In this document: in pieces, positions 50,661-59,163 of the stretch
Layout of the letters: each line of letters starts with the position of its first letter
How positions within the stretch are numbered: position 1 is the stretch's first letter
Source of the DNA: a virus
Strand: one strand, 5' to 3'
IMG/VR virus record: IMGVR_UViG_3300028837_003734
Span: 1 to 64,000 of that record
Length of the DNA stretch: 64,000 nucleotides
Notes under the pieces: generated by a model
What the model was told of the DNA's origin: nothing
Databases searched by the model: none
Seen by the model: only the letters and a program-made list of their open reading frames with translations
Position numbers and translations under genes: made by a program

Positions 50661-50727
50661 AAAGCGGATGCTCAGGCTTTTAAATTGTAATGAAAATTTA
50701 AAGGTTTGGGCGTCCGCTTTTTTTTAT
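50661..50727 (+). terminator. Second capsid-leader terminator, 26-bp stem
   Basis: AAAGCGGA (50661-50668) pairs with TCCGCTTT (50713-50720). The stem continues with 18 more pairs (50669-50686 with 50695-50712), several of them G-U, around the loop GTAATGAA, and eight Ts follow. It ends 35 nt before the next start codon. Confidence 0.9.
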
Positions 50728-50761
50728 TTTCGAGGCACCCTAGCTAGTAGAAGGTGATTAG

Positions 50762-51649
50762 ATGCCGAGAGAATTATTGGATATCGATATTGACGAAATT
50801 AGTCTGGTCGATATTCCGGCAATAAAACGAAAATTTCTAATTGTTAAAAAAGATAAAAAAGATATGCAGAAGTCAATTGAGCAAAGACAAGGTGATTCTG
50901 ATATCGAAAATTTAAATAAGGAGGGAAAACTCGAAATGAAAGAACTGATAGAGATTTATAAAAGTTTAACTGGTGATAAAGAAGATTTTTCTGAAGAGCA
51001 AATTGAAATCCTAAAGCGGCTTTCTCCCGAGGATGTTAAAGCCATCAAAAATGCTATAGGCGTCCTAACTAAATTCAAGGGAGATATGTCCAAAGAATTA
51101 CAAGATGCCATAGCAGTCTTAGCTAAATTCACAGCAAAATATCCTTACCCCTATCCTTACCCAGCTAAGAAATCTGACGAAGACTTAGAGAAAGCGGGAA
51201 GGAAAATTTCTAAGGATACTCTGGCGGCGATTAAAAAGGCTATCAATATACTCAGTGGCGTTCTCACCAAGGGAGATGAGACTAAAAAGGCTATTGCTGT
51301 CCTTTCTGATCTCCTTTCTGAGGAAGAGCAGAAAGCCCTTAAGAAATCTGATGAGGAAAAAGAAAGAGACGATAGGGAAAAAGAAATGGTCGATAAAGAA
51401 AAAGAACGAGATGAAAAGTTTGATAGTGCTATAAAAGGTGCCAGCGAGACCATAGAAAAATTAGGAAAGGATTTAGGGGAAAAGGATAAGAACATATCTG
51501 AACTAACTAAAAGACTGGAGACTTTGGAAAAAGCTAAGGGCACTAAGAAACAGATAGAAGGTCAAGATGAAGACGATGGAGACGGAGAGGTCAAGAAAAG
51601 TGATGACCCCTGGCCTTCTTTTAACTTTGAAGTAGTAGCCGAAGAATAA
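50762..51649 (+). CDS. Scaffold-like protein carrying an XkdF-type tail at its N-terminus
   Basis: The 295-residue protein starts LLDIDIDEISLVDIPAIKRK, then FLIVKK, the sequence that normally ends XkdF proteins. The preceding gene ends where that segment should begin, so the family looks split between two genes. The remainder is Lys/Glu-rich coiled coil with a PYPYPYP stretch and an acidic C-terminus, typical of capsid scaffolds. AAGGTGATT precedes the start. It lies immediately before the major capsid gene. Confidence 0.72.
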   Translation: MPRELLDIDIDEISLVDIPAIKRKFLIVKKDKKDMQKSIEQRQGDSDIENLNKEGKLEMKELIEIYKSLTGDKEDFSEEQIEILKRLSPEDVKAIKNAIGVLTKFKGDMSKELQDAIAVLAKFTAKYPYPYPYPAKKSDEDLEKAGRKISKDTLAAIKKAINILSGVLTKGDETKKAIAVLSDLLSEEEQKALKKSDEEKERDDREKEMVDKEKERDEKFDSAIKGASETIEKLGKDLGEKDKNISELTKRLETLEKAKGTKKQIEGQDEDDGDGEVKKSDDPWPSFNFEVVAEE

Positions 51650-51679
51650 TTTTAACCATAAAGAATCGAGGTGAAAAAA

Positions 51680-52801
51680 ATGATAACTAATAAAGCATTA
51701 TTAAATAAAAGGAGCTTTTTAAAAGCCATGAAGGCTCTGCCGGATATTACTCTGCTTCCAGAAGAGGCCGATAAGTTTATTGATTACGTAGTGGACCAAT
51801 CCTTCTGGAAGAATAATGCCCGGATCGTAAAAATGGAAAAGGTCGAAAAGAACTTAAGGTACCTAGGGTTTAAAGCCGGCACCAGGTTTTTAAAGCCGGC
51901 AAATAAATTTGCCGCTTCGGATTATCTAAAAGAGTTTGCAGAGGGCAAGGTTACCCTACAAGCACAGAAAGTGCGGGGTGCGGTGGTAATCTATGATGAT
52001 GACCTGGAAGAGGGCATCGAGGGACAGGCCTTTGCCGATCATCTTATGAAGATAATAGCCAAGAAGGTAGCCAACGAGATCGATGAGGCGTCCTATTGCT
52101 CCCATCCTGGATTTGCCGATACGGATATTAGAAGCCTGTGGGAAGGTTTTAGATATAGACTCTTATACGGATTTCTTTCGGAAGGAGGGAGAGAAAAAAC
52201 TGGGACTTTCCCGAAAGCAGCAACCATTCTGGATGCTTCCAATAGCTTAGCTGGACACGATTCCGACTTTGCCAAGACCGGCAAGATAGCTGAAAGGATT
52301 AAAGTGGATACTACTTATACCGGAGACTGGGAATTCAAGTTTTCCAAGATGCTGGCAGTAATGCCTTCTAGGTATAAATTACTGGGATTGAAAAATCTGA
52401 GGTTCTTCTGCAATGACATCATTCCTAATGATTATGCCGAGGCCTTAGCTACTCGAGCCACTATCTTAGGGGATAAGGCCCTCTTAGGTGAAAATGACTT
52501 ACCATTCAGGACTGTTCCCATTGCATCAGTACCACTTATGCCTATCACTTACCAAAAGGTAGGGGCAGTGGGATCCACCCTCGGGCGAGAAGCCTATGAA
52601 GGAGACGATGCTGATGTGTACGCCGATGCTATTTTAACTCCTAAGAACAATTTCATCATCGGCATCCAGAAGGAGCTGACTCTGGAGAGCAAGCGTGCCC
52701 CAGAAGACCAGGCCCAATACGTCTTCTACAACCTGAAGATAGACATAGCAGTTGAAAACCCCGAGGCAGCGGTAATATTGGTAAATGTGACTCATGGCTA
52801 A
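51680..52801 (+). CDS. Major capsid protein
   Basis: ATG 51680 lies behind GAGGTG. The 373-residue protein contains EADKFIDYVVDQSFWKNNARIVKM, FAEGKVTLQAQKVRGAVVIYDDDLEEGIEGQAF and YEGDDADVYADAILTPKNNFIIGIQ. These fit an HK97-fold capsid protein with N-arm, E-loop and P-domain. Its position between scaffold and connector genes agrees. No separate decoration protein precedes it. Confidence 0.8.
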   Translation: MITNKALLNKRSFLKAMKALPDITLLPEEADKFIDYVVDQSFWKNNARIVKMEKVEKNLRYLGFKAGTRFLKPANKFAASDYLKEFAEGKVTLQAQKVRGAVVIYDDDLEEGIEGQAFADHLMKIIAKKVANEIDEASYCSHPGFADTDIRSLWEGFRYRLLYGFLSEGGREKTGTFPKAATILDASNSLAGHDSDFAKTGKIAERIKVDTTYTGDWEFKFSKMLAVMPSRYKLLGLKNLRFFCNDIIPNDYAEALATRATILGDKALLGENDLPFRTVPIASVPLMPITYQKVGAVGSTLGREAYEGDDADVYADAILTPKNNFIIGIQKELTLESKRAPEDQAQYVFYNLKIDIAVENPEAAVILVNVTHG

Positions 52802-52818
52802 AATGAAGGAGAATAACT

Positions 52819-53094
52819 ATGCGATTTAAGATAATCAACCGGGCAGGTTCTCGGGATATATTTTCGGGCGGGGTGAGGTATTATCTCGCTCGAAATGAGA
52901 TATTTCCCACCAATGATCCTCAACTTGCTGGGGATGCAGGCAAACTGCCCTTTATAAGTGTAGTTAAAGACTTATCAGAGTATGAAGCGATGAATTTCTT
53001 CAAGCTAAAGAAAATAGCTAAAGGGAAAGGAATCGAATTTGATAAGAGAATTAAAAAGAGAGAACTAATTAATAGGTTAAGTGAGGTGAAATAG
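52819..53094 (+). CDS. Small protein with SAP/HeH-like C-terminus
   Basis: The 91-residue protein ends FFKLKKIAKGKGIEFDKRIKKRELINRL, a helix-extended loop-helix pattern found in small phage head proteins. The N-terminus is beta-rich. It follows the capsid gene by 17 nt, with a GAAGGAGA site. It may be a head-completion or DNA-contacting protein. Confidence 0.6.
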   Translation: MRFKIINRAGSRDIFSGGVRYYLARNEIFPTNDPQLAGDAGKLPFISVVKDLSEYEAMNFFKLKKIAKGKGIEFDKRIKKRELINRLSEVK

Positions 53095-53095
53095 A

Positions 53096-54178
53096 ATGAA
53101 AAGGGATTTAAGTACCTTAGATAGAGACATAGGTCAACCTTGGAGCAGAATAATTCAGGAGGCATTCAAGCATGGGATTGACTGCACTATAATGCAAGGT
53201 GGTTTGCTACCGGGTAGGAAAGTTCAAGGCATTCACGAAGTGAGTAAGACCCAGAATTATCTTTTAGAGTCACGTCTCATGACAAGGGATGGTAGGGTAT
53301 TTTATTATGCTAAGGCAGGTGCTGCTTGTTCTGCTGGCATAGGTTGTAAATTTTACGGCACCTTGAAGTGGGATGGTGGTACCGCCGTAGCTGTTAAAAC
53401 TAAAGGCAAGACTGTAATGATTAGAAACGACGGTGTCAATTTTACGAAAGATGAGCTTTATGGTGGATACCTTTTACTGCACCATGTTACCAATATGCAG
53501 AACAGGCGTATAATCGCTAACGATGCAAATCCTGCTGCAACTGCTCAAACCATAACCGTTGTTACTGCAGGAGCAGCGGGGGCAGGTAGTTTTGGAGTAG
53601 CAGATGATAAGTCATTGCTATTTACTAAAGGCACAAAAATAGAAGTATATGGTGACACAGCCAATGACGGATTTTATACCGTGAAAGCCGATGCAACTTT
53701 TTCGGTAGACACCACAACAATAACTGTTGAAGAAGCAGTACCATCAGCTACTGTCGCTGGAACCATCACAGGCATAGTAACTCTTACTCTCGAGGAGGCT
53801 TTATCGGGAGATTTTGCTGTAAATAACTGGACGGAAATACTTCCAAACCCCTACGCTGATTTACGAGGGGCAAAACTAGCTAATGAGAGAGTTTCACATG
53901 CAGGTATACCAGGAACTGAGGCCGCAGTAGATGAATATTTCTGGGTGCAGACTTGGGGACCTTGCTGGATTGAACCAGGTGGCGGTTCTCCTAATGGAGT
54001 GGGAGTTGGAGTTAATGAACGGACTGTCGTCTTTGTAGGTGACGGTAGTGTAAATGCGGTAACAGATATTTCACCTGCAGCTGCCTCTGAAGTTGGCTAC
54101 CAAGTTGCAGGGTTTATCATTCAGAACGATAGTGGCGGCGCAGGCCCTCCATTAGTTATGCTCCAGATTAGACCTTAA
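53096..54178 (+). CDS. Probable virion surface/decoration protein
   Basis: The 360-residue protein is rich in Gly, Ala, Thr and beta segments. Residues about 148-230 form an insert (TITVVTAGAAGAGSFGV, then TKGTKIEVYGDTANDGFYTV and TTTITVEEAV) that looks like a small beta-sandwich. The C-terminus has WVQTWGPCWIEPGG. Its position after capsid genes suggests a capsid-surface role. A terminator follows. Confidence 0.6.
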   Translation: MKRDLSTLDRDIGQPWSRIIQEAFKHGIDCTIMQGGLLPGRKVQGIHEVSKTQNYLLESRLMTRDGRVFYYAKAGAACSAGIGCKFYGTLKWDGGTAVAVKTKGKTVMIRNDGVNFTKDELYGGYLLLHHVTNMQNRRIIANDANPAATAQTITVVTAGAAGAGSFGVADDKSLLFTKGTKIEVYGDTANDGFYTVKADATFSVDTTTITVEEAVPSATVAGTITGIVTLTLEEALSGDFAVNNWTEILPNPYADLRGAKLANERVSHAGIPGTEAAVDEYFWVQTWGPCWIEPGGGSPNGVGVGVNERTVVFVGDGSVNAVTDISPAAASEVGYQVAGFIIQNDSGGAGPPLVMLQIRP

Positions 54179-54193
54179 TAGGAAAGGCTTTTT

Positions 54194-54231
54194 AGGGGTT
54201 GTGCCGTAAACAGCCCCTTTAAACTTTTTTG
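54194..54231 (+). terminator. Intrinsic terminator between capsid and connector genes
   Basis: AGGGGTTGT (54194-54202) pairs with ACAGCCCCT (54210-54218), followed by TTAAAC and six Ts. Partial termination here would keep capsid and decoration proteins abundant relative to connector and tail proteins. Confidence 0.8.
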
Positions 54232-54269
54232 TAAGTGAAGAGAATTAATTGGATTGCGAGTGATCTTTA

Positions 54270-55892
54270 ATGCCAGAAAAAGCTAAAGGCAATTATATAA
54301 CCGAAGATGATGTAGATAACTGGGGATTAGCGATCAGTGCTACTGCTGGATTTGTTCCAGATAATGTGGATACCACAACCGAGCAAATTACGGTGGGTCT
54401 AGATATTCCTACCGGTTCGAAGATAAGGTTTAGTTCTACCGGGGTCCTGCCAGGGGGACTTGAGGCAGATATAATTTACTATGCAATCAAAATTAGCACT
54501 ACTGACTCTATTACCATTATCCAGGTCGCAAGGTCTCCGGTTAATGCTGCTGCTGAAACTCCTGTTGCTATCGATATAACTTCACTGGGAGTAGGAACCC
54601 ACACCATAGATGTTGGCGAAGGAGAAACTCTAGCCGACCGTCAAGCCGTCATAGACGAAGTGGAAGCCCAAGTCGAACGGATAACCAAGGACTATTTTTA
54701 TCCCAAGACCTTTTATGACTTTTTAGATGGCAACGGCAGGGATAGGCTATTTCTTCCTATCAGGCAGAAAATATTATCGATTAACTATATGGCCATAAGC
54801 CAGGTCGAAGTTTCTACCATAGATAAAACTGGCACAGATATAACGAGCGCTAGTTTGTTTGTTAATGATGATAAGGCTAATAATAAAGCTTTTACCGACG
54901 GCGTTGGTGATTGGAAGGTTACCAGTACCGGAGGAGCAACTTTTGCAAGTTCTACTGGTGGAGAGACCGACAATGGTGGTAAATACACATTTGATGATAG
55001 TGGAGTAACGACTATTTTAACATTAGACGACAAGGACGGGACTGTTTTAAAATATTTAGAAGTAGGAAAAAAATATGGGATTACAATTTATGCTAAAAAA
55101 GGAGCTAACTGGACTGGTGGAAAGATAACTATAAAGTGCGACGGACAGAGTAAGGAATTACCTGATTTAACTGCGGAGTTCGTTAAGACAGTATTCGATT
55201 TTACGGCTAATGGAATTGACGCCACTATAACTATCGATTGTGCTACTCCAGCTGCGGATGATGAATTATGGATTGATACTCTGGAATTTGTCCAATATAC
55301 CGGAATAGCAGGGAGATACACAGCTACTCTAACCATTTCTACTACTGCAGATTACTATAAAGGCAATTATCTGGGGATCAAGGACGCTTCAGAACGAGTA
55401 AACAATTTATGGGGTAGCAGGATTTTAGGCAATACCGCAACTGATCCGGTCACGAAAAAATCCGTCTTTACCTTAGAACAGCCACTTAAAGCTACACTGG
55501 TAGAAGAAGATGTCGTATCGATTATAACCAACTGGAACTGGGATAATGATTGTATTTATCGAAGTCCACTGGGCATTACCCGCGAACTGGGAGCCCTTAT
55601 GGAACCGTCGGAGTTTTTTCTTAACGGTTATTTCCCTAAAGGCCATGGCAATATAGAAGTTAAGGGAACTATAGGCCATTATAGCTGTCCCGAGGCGATT
55701 AAAAATGCCTGCATAATCTTGGCTAGGGATGAGAATGATCCGACCTTATATGAGCATTATGAATTTGAAAAGGAGTCCATGGGCCGGGTCTATTCCTATG
55801 ACCGGGGAGGAGAAGAATACTTGAGTGGGATTATCGAATGCGATAGATACCTAAAACGGTATGTTAATCGAAAACCGATATTAGTAGCTTAG
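54270..55892 (+). CDS. Head-tail connector protein with two inserted beta domains
   Basis: The 540-residue protein is far longer than usual gp6-like connectors (about 100-250). Connector-like helices are at about 120-160 (ADRQAVIDEVEAQVERITKDYF) and in the C-terminus (CPEAIKNACIILARD, MGRVYSYDRGGEEYLSGI). Insert 1 (about 50-115) contains RFSSTGVLPGGLEADIIYYA and THTIDVG. Insert 2 (about 205-342) contains NKAFTDGVGDWKVTSTGG, DNGGKYTF, VGKKYGITIYAKKG and DELWIDTLEF, a carbohydrate-binding-module-like sandwich that recurs in the tail tube gene. The inserts probably display on the virion surface. Confidence 0.7.
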   Translation: MPEKAKGNYITEDDVDNWGLAISATAGFVPDNVDTTTEQITVGLDIPTGSKIRFSSTGVLPGGLEADIIYYAIKISTTDSITIIQVARSPVNAAAETPVAIDITSLGVGTHTIDVGEGETLADRQAVIDEVEAQVERITKDYFYPKTFYDFLDGNGRDRLFLPIRQKILSINYMAISQVEVSTIDKTGTDITSASLFVNDDKANNKAFTDGVGDWKVTSTGGATFASSTGGETDNGGKYTFDDSGVTTILTLDDKDGTVLKYLEVGKKYGITIYAKKGANWTGGKITIKCDGQSKELPDLTAEFVKTVFDFTANGIDATITIDCATPAADDELWIDTLEFVQYTGIAGRYTATLTISTTADYYKGNYLGIKDASERVNNLWGSRILGNTATDPVTKKSVFTLEQPLKATLVEEDVVSIITNWNWDNDCIYRSPLGITRELGALMEPSEFFLNGYFPKGHGNIEVKGTIGHYSCPEAIKNACIILARDENDPTLYEHYEFEKESMGRVYSYDRGGEEYLSGIIECDRYLKRYVNRKPILVA

Positions 55893-55905
55893 TGAGGATT
55901 AGGAA

Positions 55906-56232
55906 ATGAGAATTATCGGACCTCGAAAGAGATTTATTCTGATAGAAAGAAGTACTGTGGGAGAAGAAACATCCGAAGGGCAGGCAATCACCTGGAAAGA
56001 AACCGAAGAATTCGGAGGAGTGTTTGATTCGCTAAGAGGAAGGGAAGGCATCTCTTACGACAAGACCGGGGTGATTGCTGATTACCGTCTTTATACTGAA
56101 CACCCTAATATCACCGAAAAGCATAGAGTGAAGCTAAAGGGAACGAGCAGGATTTTTGACGTTAAATATGTCGATCCCAAGCTCTTAAAAAATAAGATAT
56201 GGGTGGTGGATCTGTTTGAAAGGAAAGAGTGA
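55906..56232 (+). CDS. Head closure protein (SPP1 gp16-like)
   Basis: The 108-residue beta-barrel protein contains SEGQAITWKETEEFGGVFDSL, YRLYTEHPNITEKHRVKLKG and IFDVKYVDPKLLKN, the layout of phage head-tail adaptors that plug the connector. It overlaps the next gene by 17 nt. Confidence 0.75.
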   Translation: MRIIGPRKRFILIERSTVGEETSEGQAITWKETEEFGGVFDSLRGREGISYDKTGVIADYRLYTEHPNITEKHRVKLKGTSRIFDVKYVDPKLLKNKIWVVDLFERKE

Positions 56233-56638
56233 ATTCAAATTTGAGTGGAAAGGTGACGAAGTTGAGGGGGTTATGAATAGAATTTCCCACACCCGACTTG
56301 ACGACCTAGGCCATCTTTTAGTTAGAGAAATTAGAGAGGCTATATCACAATTAGGAACAGGAAGGAAATATATAAGGAAGGGCAAGGTCCATATAGCTTC
56401 CGCCCCCGGAAAGCCACCAGTCATCTGGTATGGTGGGTTACATGGCTCAATTTTCTTTATGGAAGCTGTGAAAGGAAATATCTTTTTTATGCATGTGGGC
56501 ACCGGAGGAGAAATAGGAGAATATGGAAAATGTTTAGAGTTTGGAACAGAAAATATGGCTGCCCGGCCTTGGCTGGGAGTGACTTTAGAGAAATCTAGGG
56601 CCATGATTAAGGAATTCCTTGAGGAAGAGTGGTTTTAG
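56216..56638 (+). CDS. HK97 gp10-like neck/tail completion protein
   Basis: TTG 56216 is the first start after entering the frame. The 140-residue product has DLGHLLVREIREAISQLGTGRKYIRKGKVHIASAPGKPP and a C-terminal ENMAARPWLGVTLEKSR, the characteristic pair of gp10-like proteins. These join the tail to the head. Confidence 0.75.
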   Translation: MKGKSEFKFEWKGDEVEGVMNRISHTRLDDLGHLLVREIREAISQLGTGRKYIRKGKVHIASAPGKPPVIWYGGLHGSIFFMEAVKGNIFFMHVGTGGEIGEYGKCLEFGTENMAARPWLGVTLEKSRAMIKEFLEEEWF

Positions 56639-56639
56639 G

Positions 56640-57077
56640 ATGGATGTAATCGCCGCAATAAATGCCGAGATATTTAGATATTTAAGGGATGACAAGACCT
56701 TGCCTGGTAATTTAGCAGGAATAATGGGAAACAAAAATATCCGGGTCGGTCGGGCCTTAAGGTCAGATGTATTCCCTTATATCACTTTTGGGATCAGGCC
56801 TTTTGTGGACCCACTTATGCCCCTGTTAGGAACAGGGACTCTGGAAATCCATTTATGGGATAAACATAGTCTAACGACCAGAGTTAACAATATGAGGGAC
56901 AGACTAATTTGGCTAATGGACCTCCATGAGTTTCCTCTCCTAGGAGAAGAGGCGAAAGGGGTGAGAATATTTTTTGATAGTAGTGACATGATTGAAGAGG
57001 AAGAGGAATTTATTAGACATTTAGTTATTTTATGTACTGTGAAATATATCAGGAAATCAAATATAAATGTTAATTAA
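56640..57077 (+). CDS. Tail completion/terminator-like protein
   Basis: ATG 56640 begins right after the previous stop; a GAGGAAGAG lies upstream. The 145-residue protein contains VFPYITFGIRPFVDPLMPLLG, TLEIHLWDKHSLTTRVNNMRDRL and FPLLGEEAKGVRIFFDSSD, the DUF3168/gp17-type tail terminator pattern. Confidence 0.7.
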   Translation: MDVIAAINAEIFRYLRDDKTLPGNLAGIMGNKNIRVGRALRSDVFPYITFGIRPFVDPLMPLLGTGTLEIHLWDKHSLTTRVNNMRDRLIWLMDLHEFPLLGEEAKGVRIFFDSSDMIEEEEEFIRHLVILCTVKYIRKSNINVN

Positions 57078-57100
57078 AAAAAGAAACGAGGTGATAAAAA

Positions 57101-58351
57101 ATGACAGTTAAGAGTGGAATAAGTGAAAAGACCCCAGGTAGTATATTAGTGGACGCGGGTGCCATATATTTGAATTATGGTCTTCCGAATGTAAGGCTCT
57201 TGGGAGCTACTAGGGGCGGAAACGAATTTAATTTGAATAGAGTAACCAGAAATATAGAAATAGATGGTCTAAAAGGAGCAGTAAAAGGTTTAAAAAGAAT
57301 AACCGAAGTGAACCCTCAAATTACAGCAAACTTGATTGAACTTACAGTTGAAAATTTAGTATTAGCAATAGCAGGAGCGAAGGCTACGACTACTCCGACC
57401 ACAGATGTATTAGCTGAATATCTGGGAGTGGGAACTGCGGCAGTAGACGATTTTGATTGTAATCACCTTACGGTAGTACCTCTGTCGGAGAAAGTCTATA
57501 TAGATGAGGTTCTTGTGAGTAGAGTTCTGGTAGGAGATTCGCTTTTCATAGGCGTTAATGCAGCACAGAATAAAGGATTTGATTCAACAATAGGTGACTG
57601 GGCGGCAGGAACTGGTGGAACGTTCGTGAGTGCAGATGGAGGAGTAGTAGGTTTTGGAGGCAAATACACAGTAGGAGACGATCCTTCAACTGATTTACCG
57701 AGTTTGGATGATGACGATGGTTTGGTCTTGACGAATTTAGTAGCTAACAAGACTTACAAATTCGTTATCCGTGCAAAATTTGAAACTGCCTGGACCACTG
57801 GGGGAGTAGTAACTGTACACATAGATGGACAAGATTTCGCATTACCTGAGTTAACAGATTCTTATGCCCAAACTGTAATTTATTTTACAGCCTCAGGAAC
57901 AGATGCAACAATTACATTAACTTGCGCAACTGCACCGACGAAAAATGATATTTTATGGATAGACAGTTTAGAGTTTAATGAATATGAGGGAGATTACACC
58001 ATAGATTATACTACGGGAGATGTGCAGTTCATATTCGAAGGCGTTCCCGATGTAAATGAAGAAGTAACAATTGCGTATGCTTACTATACTCCCGGAACTC
58101 CAACCCACTATGCCATAACTGGAGGAGAAATAGAGGATTCCGACTATATAGATAACGTAGCACTAGTGGGTGAAATTTCTGGCAAGGGACAGCCGGTTAT
58201 CTGCGTAGTGAAAAATGCTCTTGCGGATGCAGGGTTCGCTTTAAGTACGGCACCAAGGGACGAATCGGTTCCGAGTATAGTTTTTACAGGCCATTACTCC
58301 GGAGCAACTGCAGACGAGGAACCCTGGGAAATAAGATACCCGCGAGTATAG
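57101..58351 (+). CDS. Major tail tube protein with inserted carbohydrate-binding-like domain
   Basis: The 416-residue protein keeps tail tube features at its ends: GATRGGNEFNLNRVTRNIEIDG, ITEVNPQITANLIELT and the C-terminal VVKNALADAGFALSTAPRDE..IVFTGHY. Residues about 155-297 (NKGFDSTIGDWAAGTGG, GGKYTVGDD, NKTYKFVIRAKFE, DILWIDSLEF) form the same domain as insert 2 of the connector protein. Repeated around the tube it would decorate the tail with many sugar-binding surfaces. An ACGAGGTGA site precedes the start. Confidence 0.78.
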   Translation: MTVKSGISEKTPGSILVDAGAIYLNYGLPNVRLLGATRGGNEFNLNRVTRNIEIDGLKGAVKGLKRITEVNPQITANLIELTVENLVLAIAGAKATTTPTTDVLAEYLGVGTAAVDDFDCNHLTVVPLSEKVYIDEVLVSRVLVGDSLFIGVNAAQNKGFDSTIGDWAAGTGGTFVSADGGVVGFGGKYTVGDDPSTDLPSLDDDDGLVLTNLVANKTYKFVIRAKFETAWTTGGVVTVHIDGQDFALPELTDSYAQTVIYFTASGTDATITLTCATAPTKNDILWIDSLEFNEYEGDYTIDYTTGDVQFIFEGVPDVNEEVTIAYAYYTPGTPTHYAITGGEIEDSDYIDNVALVGEISGKGQPVICVVKNALADAGFALSTAPRDESVPSIVFTGHYSGATADEEPWEIRYPRV

Positions 58352-58384
58352 TCTTAATTTAAAAATTAACTAAGGAGATTGGTA

Positions 58385-58870
58385 ATGCCTGAAGAAAAAA
58401 AAGATAAGAGGACCTTCGAGAAAGAAATAGAGCCACTTATTGGTGATACACCTATTGTTACAATTAAAGGCAAAGAATACAAGATGAGACGCCTGGGGAT
58501 GGCCGATACTTTCAAGCTGGCCCGGATTATAGCCATCGGTGCAGCCGGCATAGGAAAAGAAATCAGTAGCTTAGAGATGACTCCGGAGGCTGCAATCGGA
58601 TTATTGATTGTGGGATTTCCCTATGCAGACCAACAAATCTTAAATTTATTTGCTGATGTACTCGGGGTCAAGCCCGAGGAGATAAGGAACCCCGATATAT
58701 TCCCGATGGGGTCAGAAATAGAAATAATCAAGGCCTTAGTTGAGCATATAGACGTGAAGGCTTTTTTTACCAGATTAACCGGGTTGCTGGAGATGCCGAT
58801 ATTGAAGGAGTTTTTGAAAAAAACCTCGACCTCATCCAGGAACGATACGGCTGGACCGACGAAGAAATAA
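58385..58870 (+). CDS. Tail assembly chaperone, short form (G)
   Basis: ATG 58385 follows AAGGAG. The 161-residue protein, with KGKEYKMRRLGMADTFKLARI and a C-terminal helix LKEFLKK, lies between tail tube and tape measure as tail chaperones do. It coats the tape measure during assembly. Near its end lies a shift site producing the long G-T form. Confidence 0.75.
   Translation: MPEEKKDKRTFEKEIEPLIGDTPIVTIKGKEYKMRRLGMADTFKLARIIAIGAAGIGKEISSLEMTPEAAIGLLIVGFPYADQQILNLFADVLGVKPEEIRNPDIFPMGSEIEIIKALVEHIDVKAFFTRLTGLLEMPILKEFLKKTSTSSRNDTAGPTKK
58804..58824 (+). promoter_or_regulatory. -1 frameshift site with upstream stimulatory ribosome-binding sequence
   Basis: A run of seven As followed by C (58817-58824, A-AAA-AAC type) lies 6 nt behind GAAGGAG (58804-58810). 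This arrangement matches dnaX-type sites, where an internal Shine-Dalgarno sequence promotes -1 slippage. The new frame reads NLDLIQERYGWTDEEIKYHI, a normal chaperone continuation. Confidence 0.75.
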
Positions 58871-59157
58871 AATACCACATACCCTATGCCCGGTTTATGC
58901 AATTAGTCAGAGTCGCTTCCAGTCAAAAAGTAGAAGAGATTAGATTGAGGATGCGAGAACAGGCCTATCTGGGATGGCTGATATATCTATTGCAACCGAT
59001 TGCAATTAGAGAACACCGGATGACTTTTCAGGAATGGCTAAGAGGTTTGGGTCTTGCTGAAGGAGAGGAGAAAGTTGAAGACCTAGAATCAATGAAAAAG
59101 AAAGCCTTGCAGATAGCCAATAGAATAGTGGAGATGGATAAGAAACCTAGGAGTTGA
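58822..59157 (+). CDS. Tail assembly chaperone extension (T) made by -1 frameshift
   Basis: The -1 frame continues from the A run to 59157, about 111 residues: NLDLIQERYGWTDEEIKYHI, PYARFMQLVRVASSQK and a helical C-terminus. No ribosome site precedes the internal ATG 58897, while the reading before it is conserved-looking, so expression as a G-T fusion is more likely than a separate gene. The tape measure gene starts 7 nt later. Confidence 0.75.
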   Translation, partial: NLDLIQERYGWTDEEIKYHIPYARFMQLVRVASSQKVEEIRLRMREQAYLGWLIYLLQPIAIREHRMTFQEWLRGLGLAEGEEKVEDLESMKKKALQIANRIVEMDKKPRS

Positions 59158-59163
59158 TAAATA

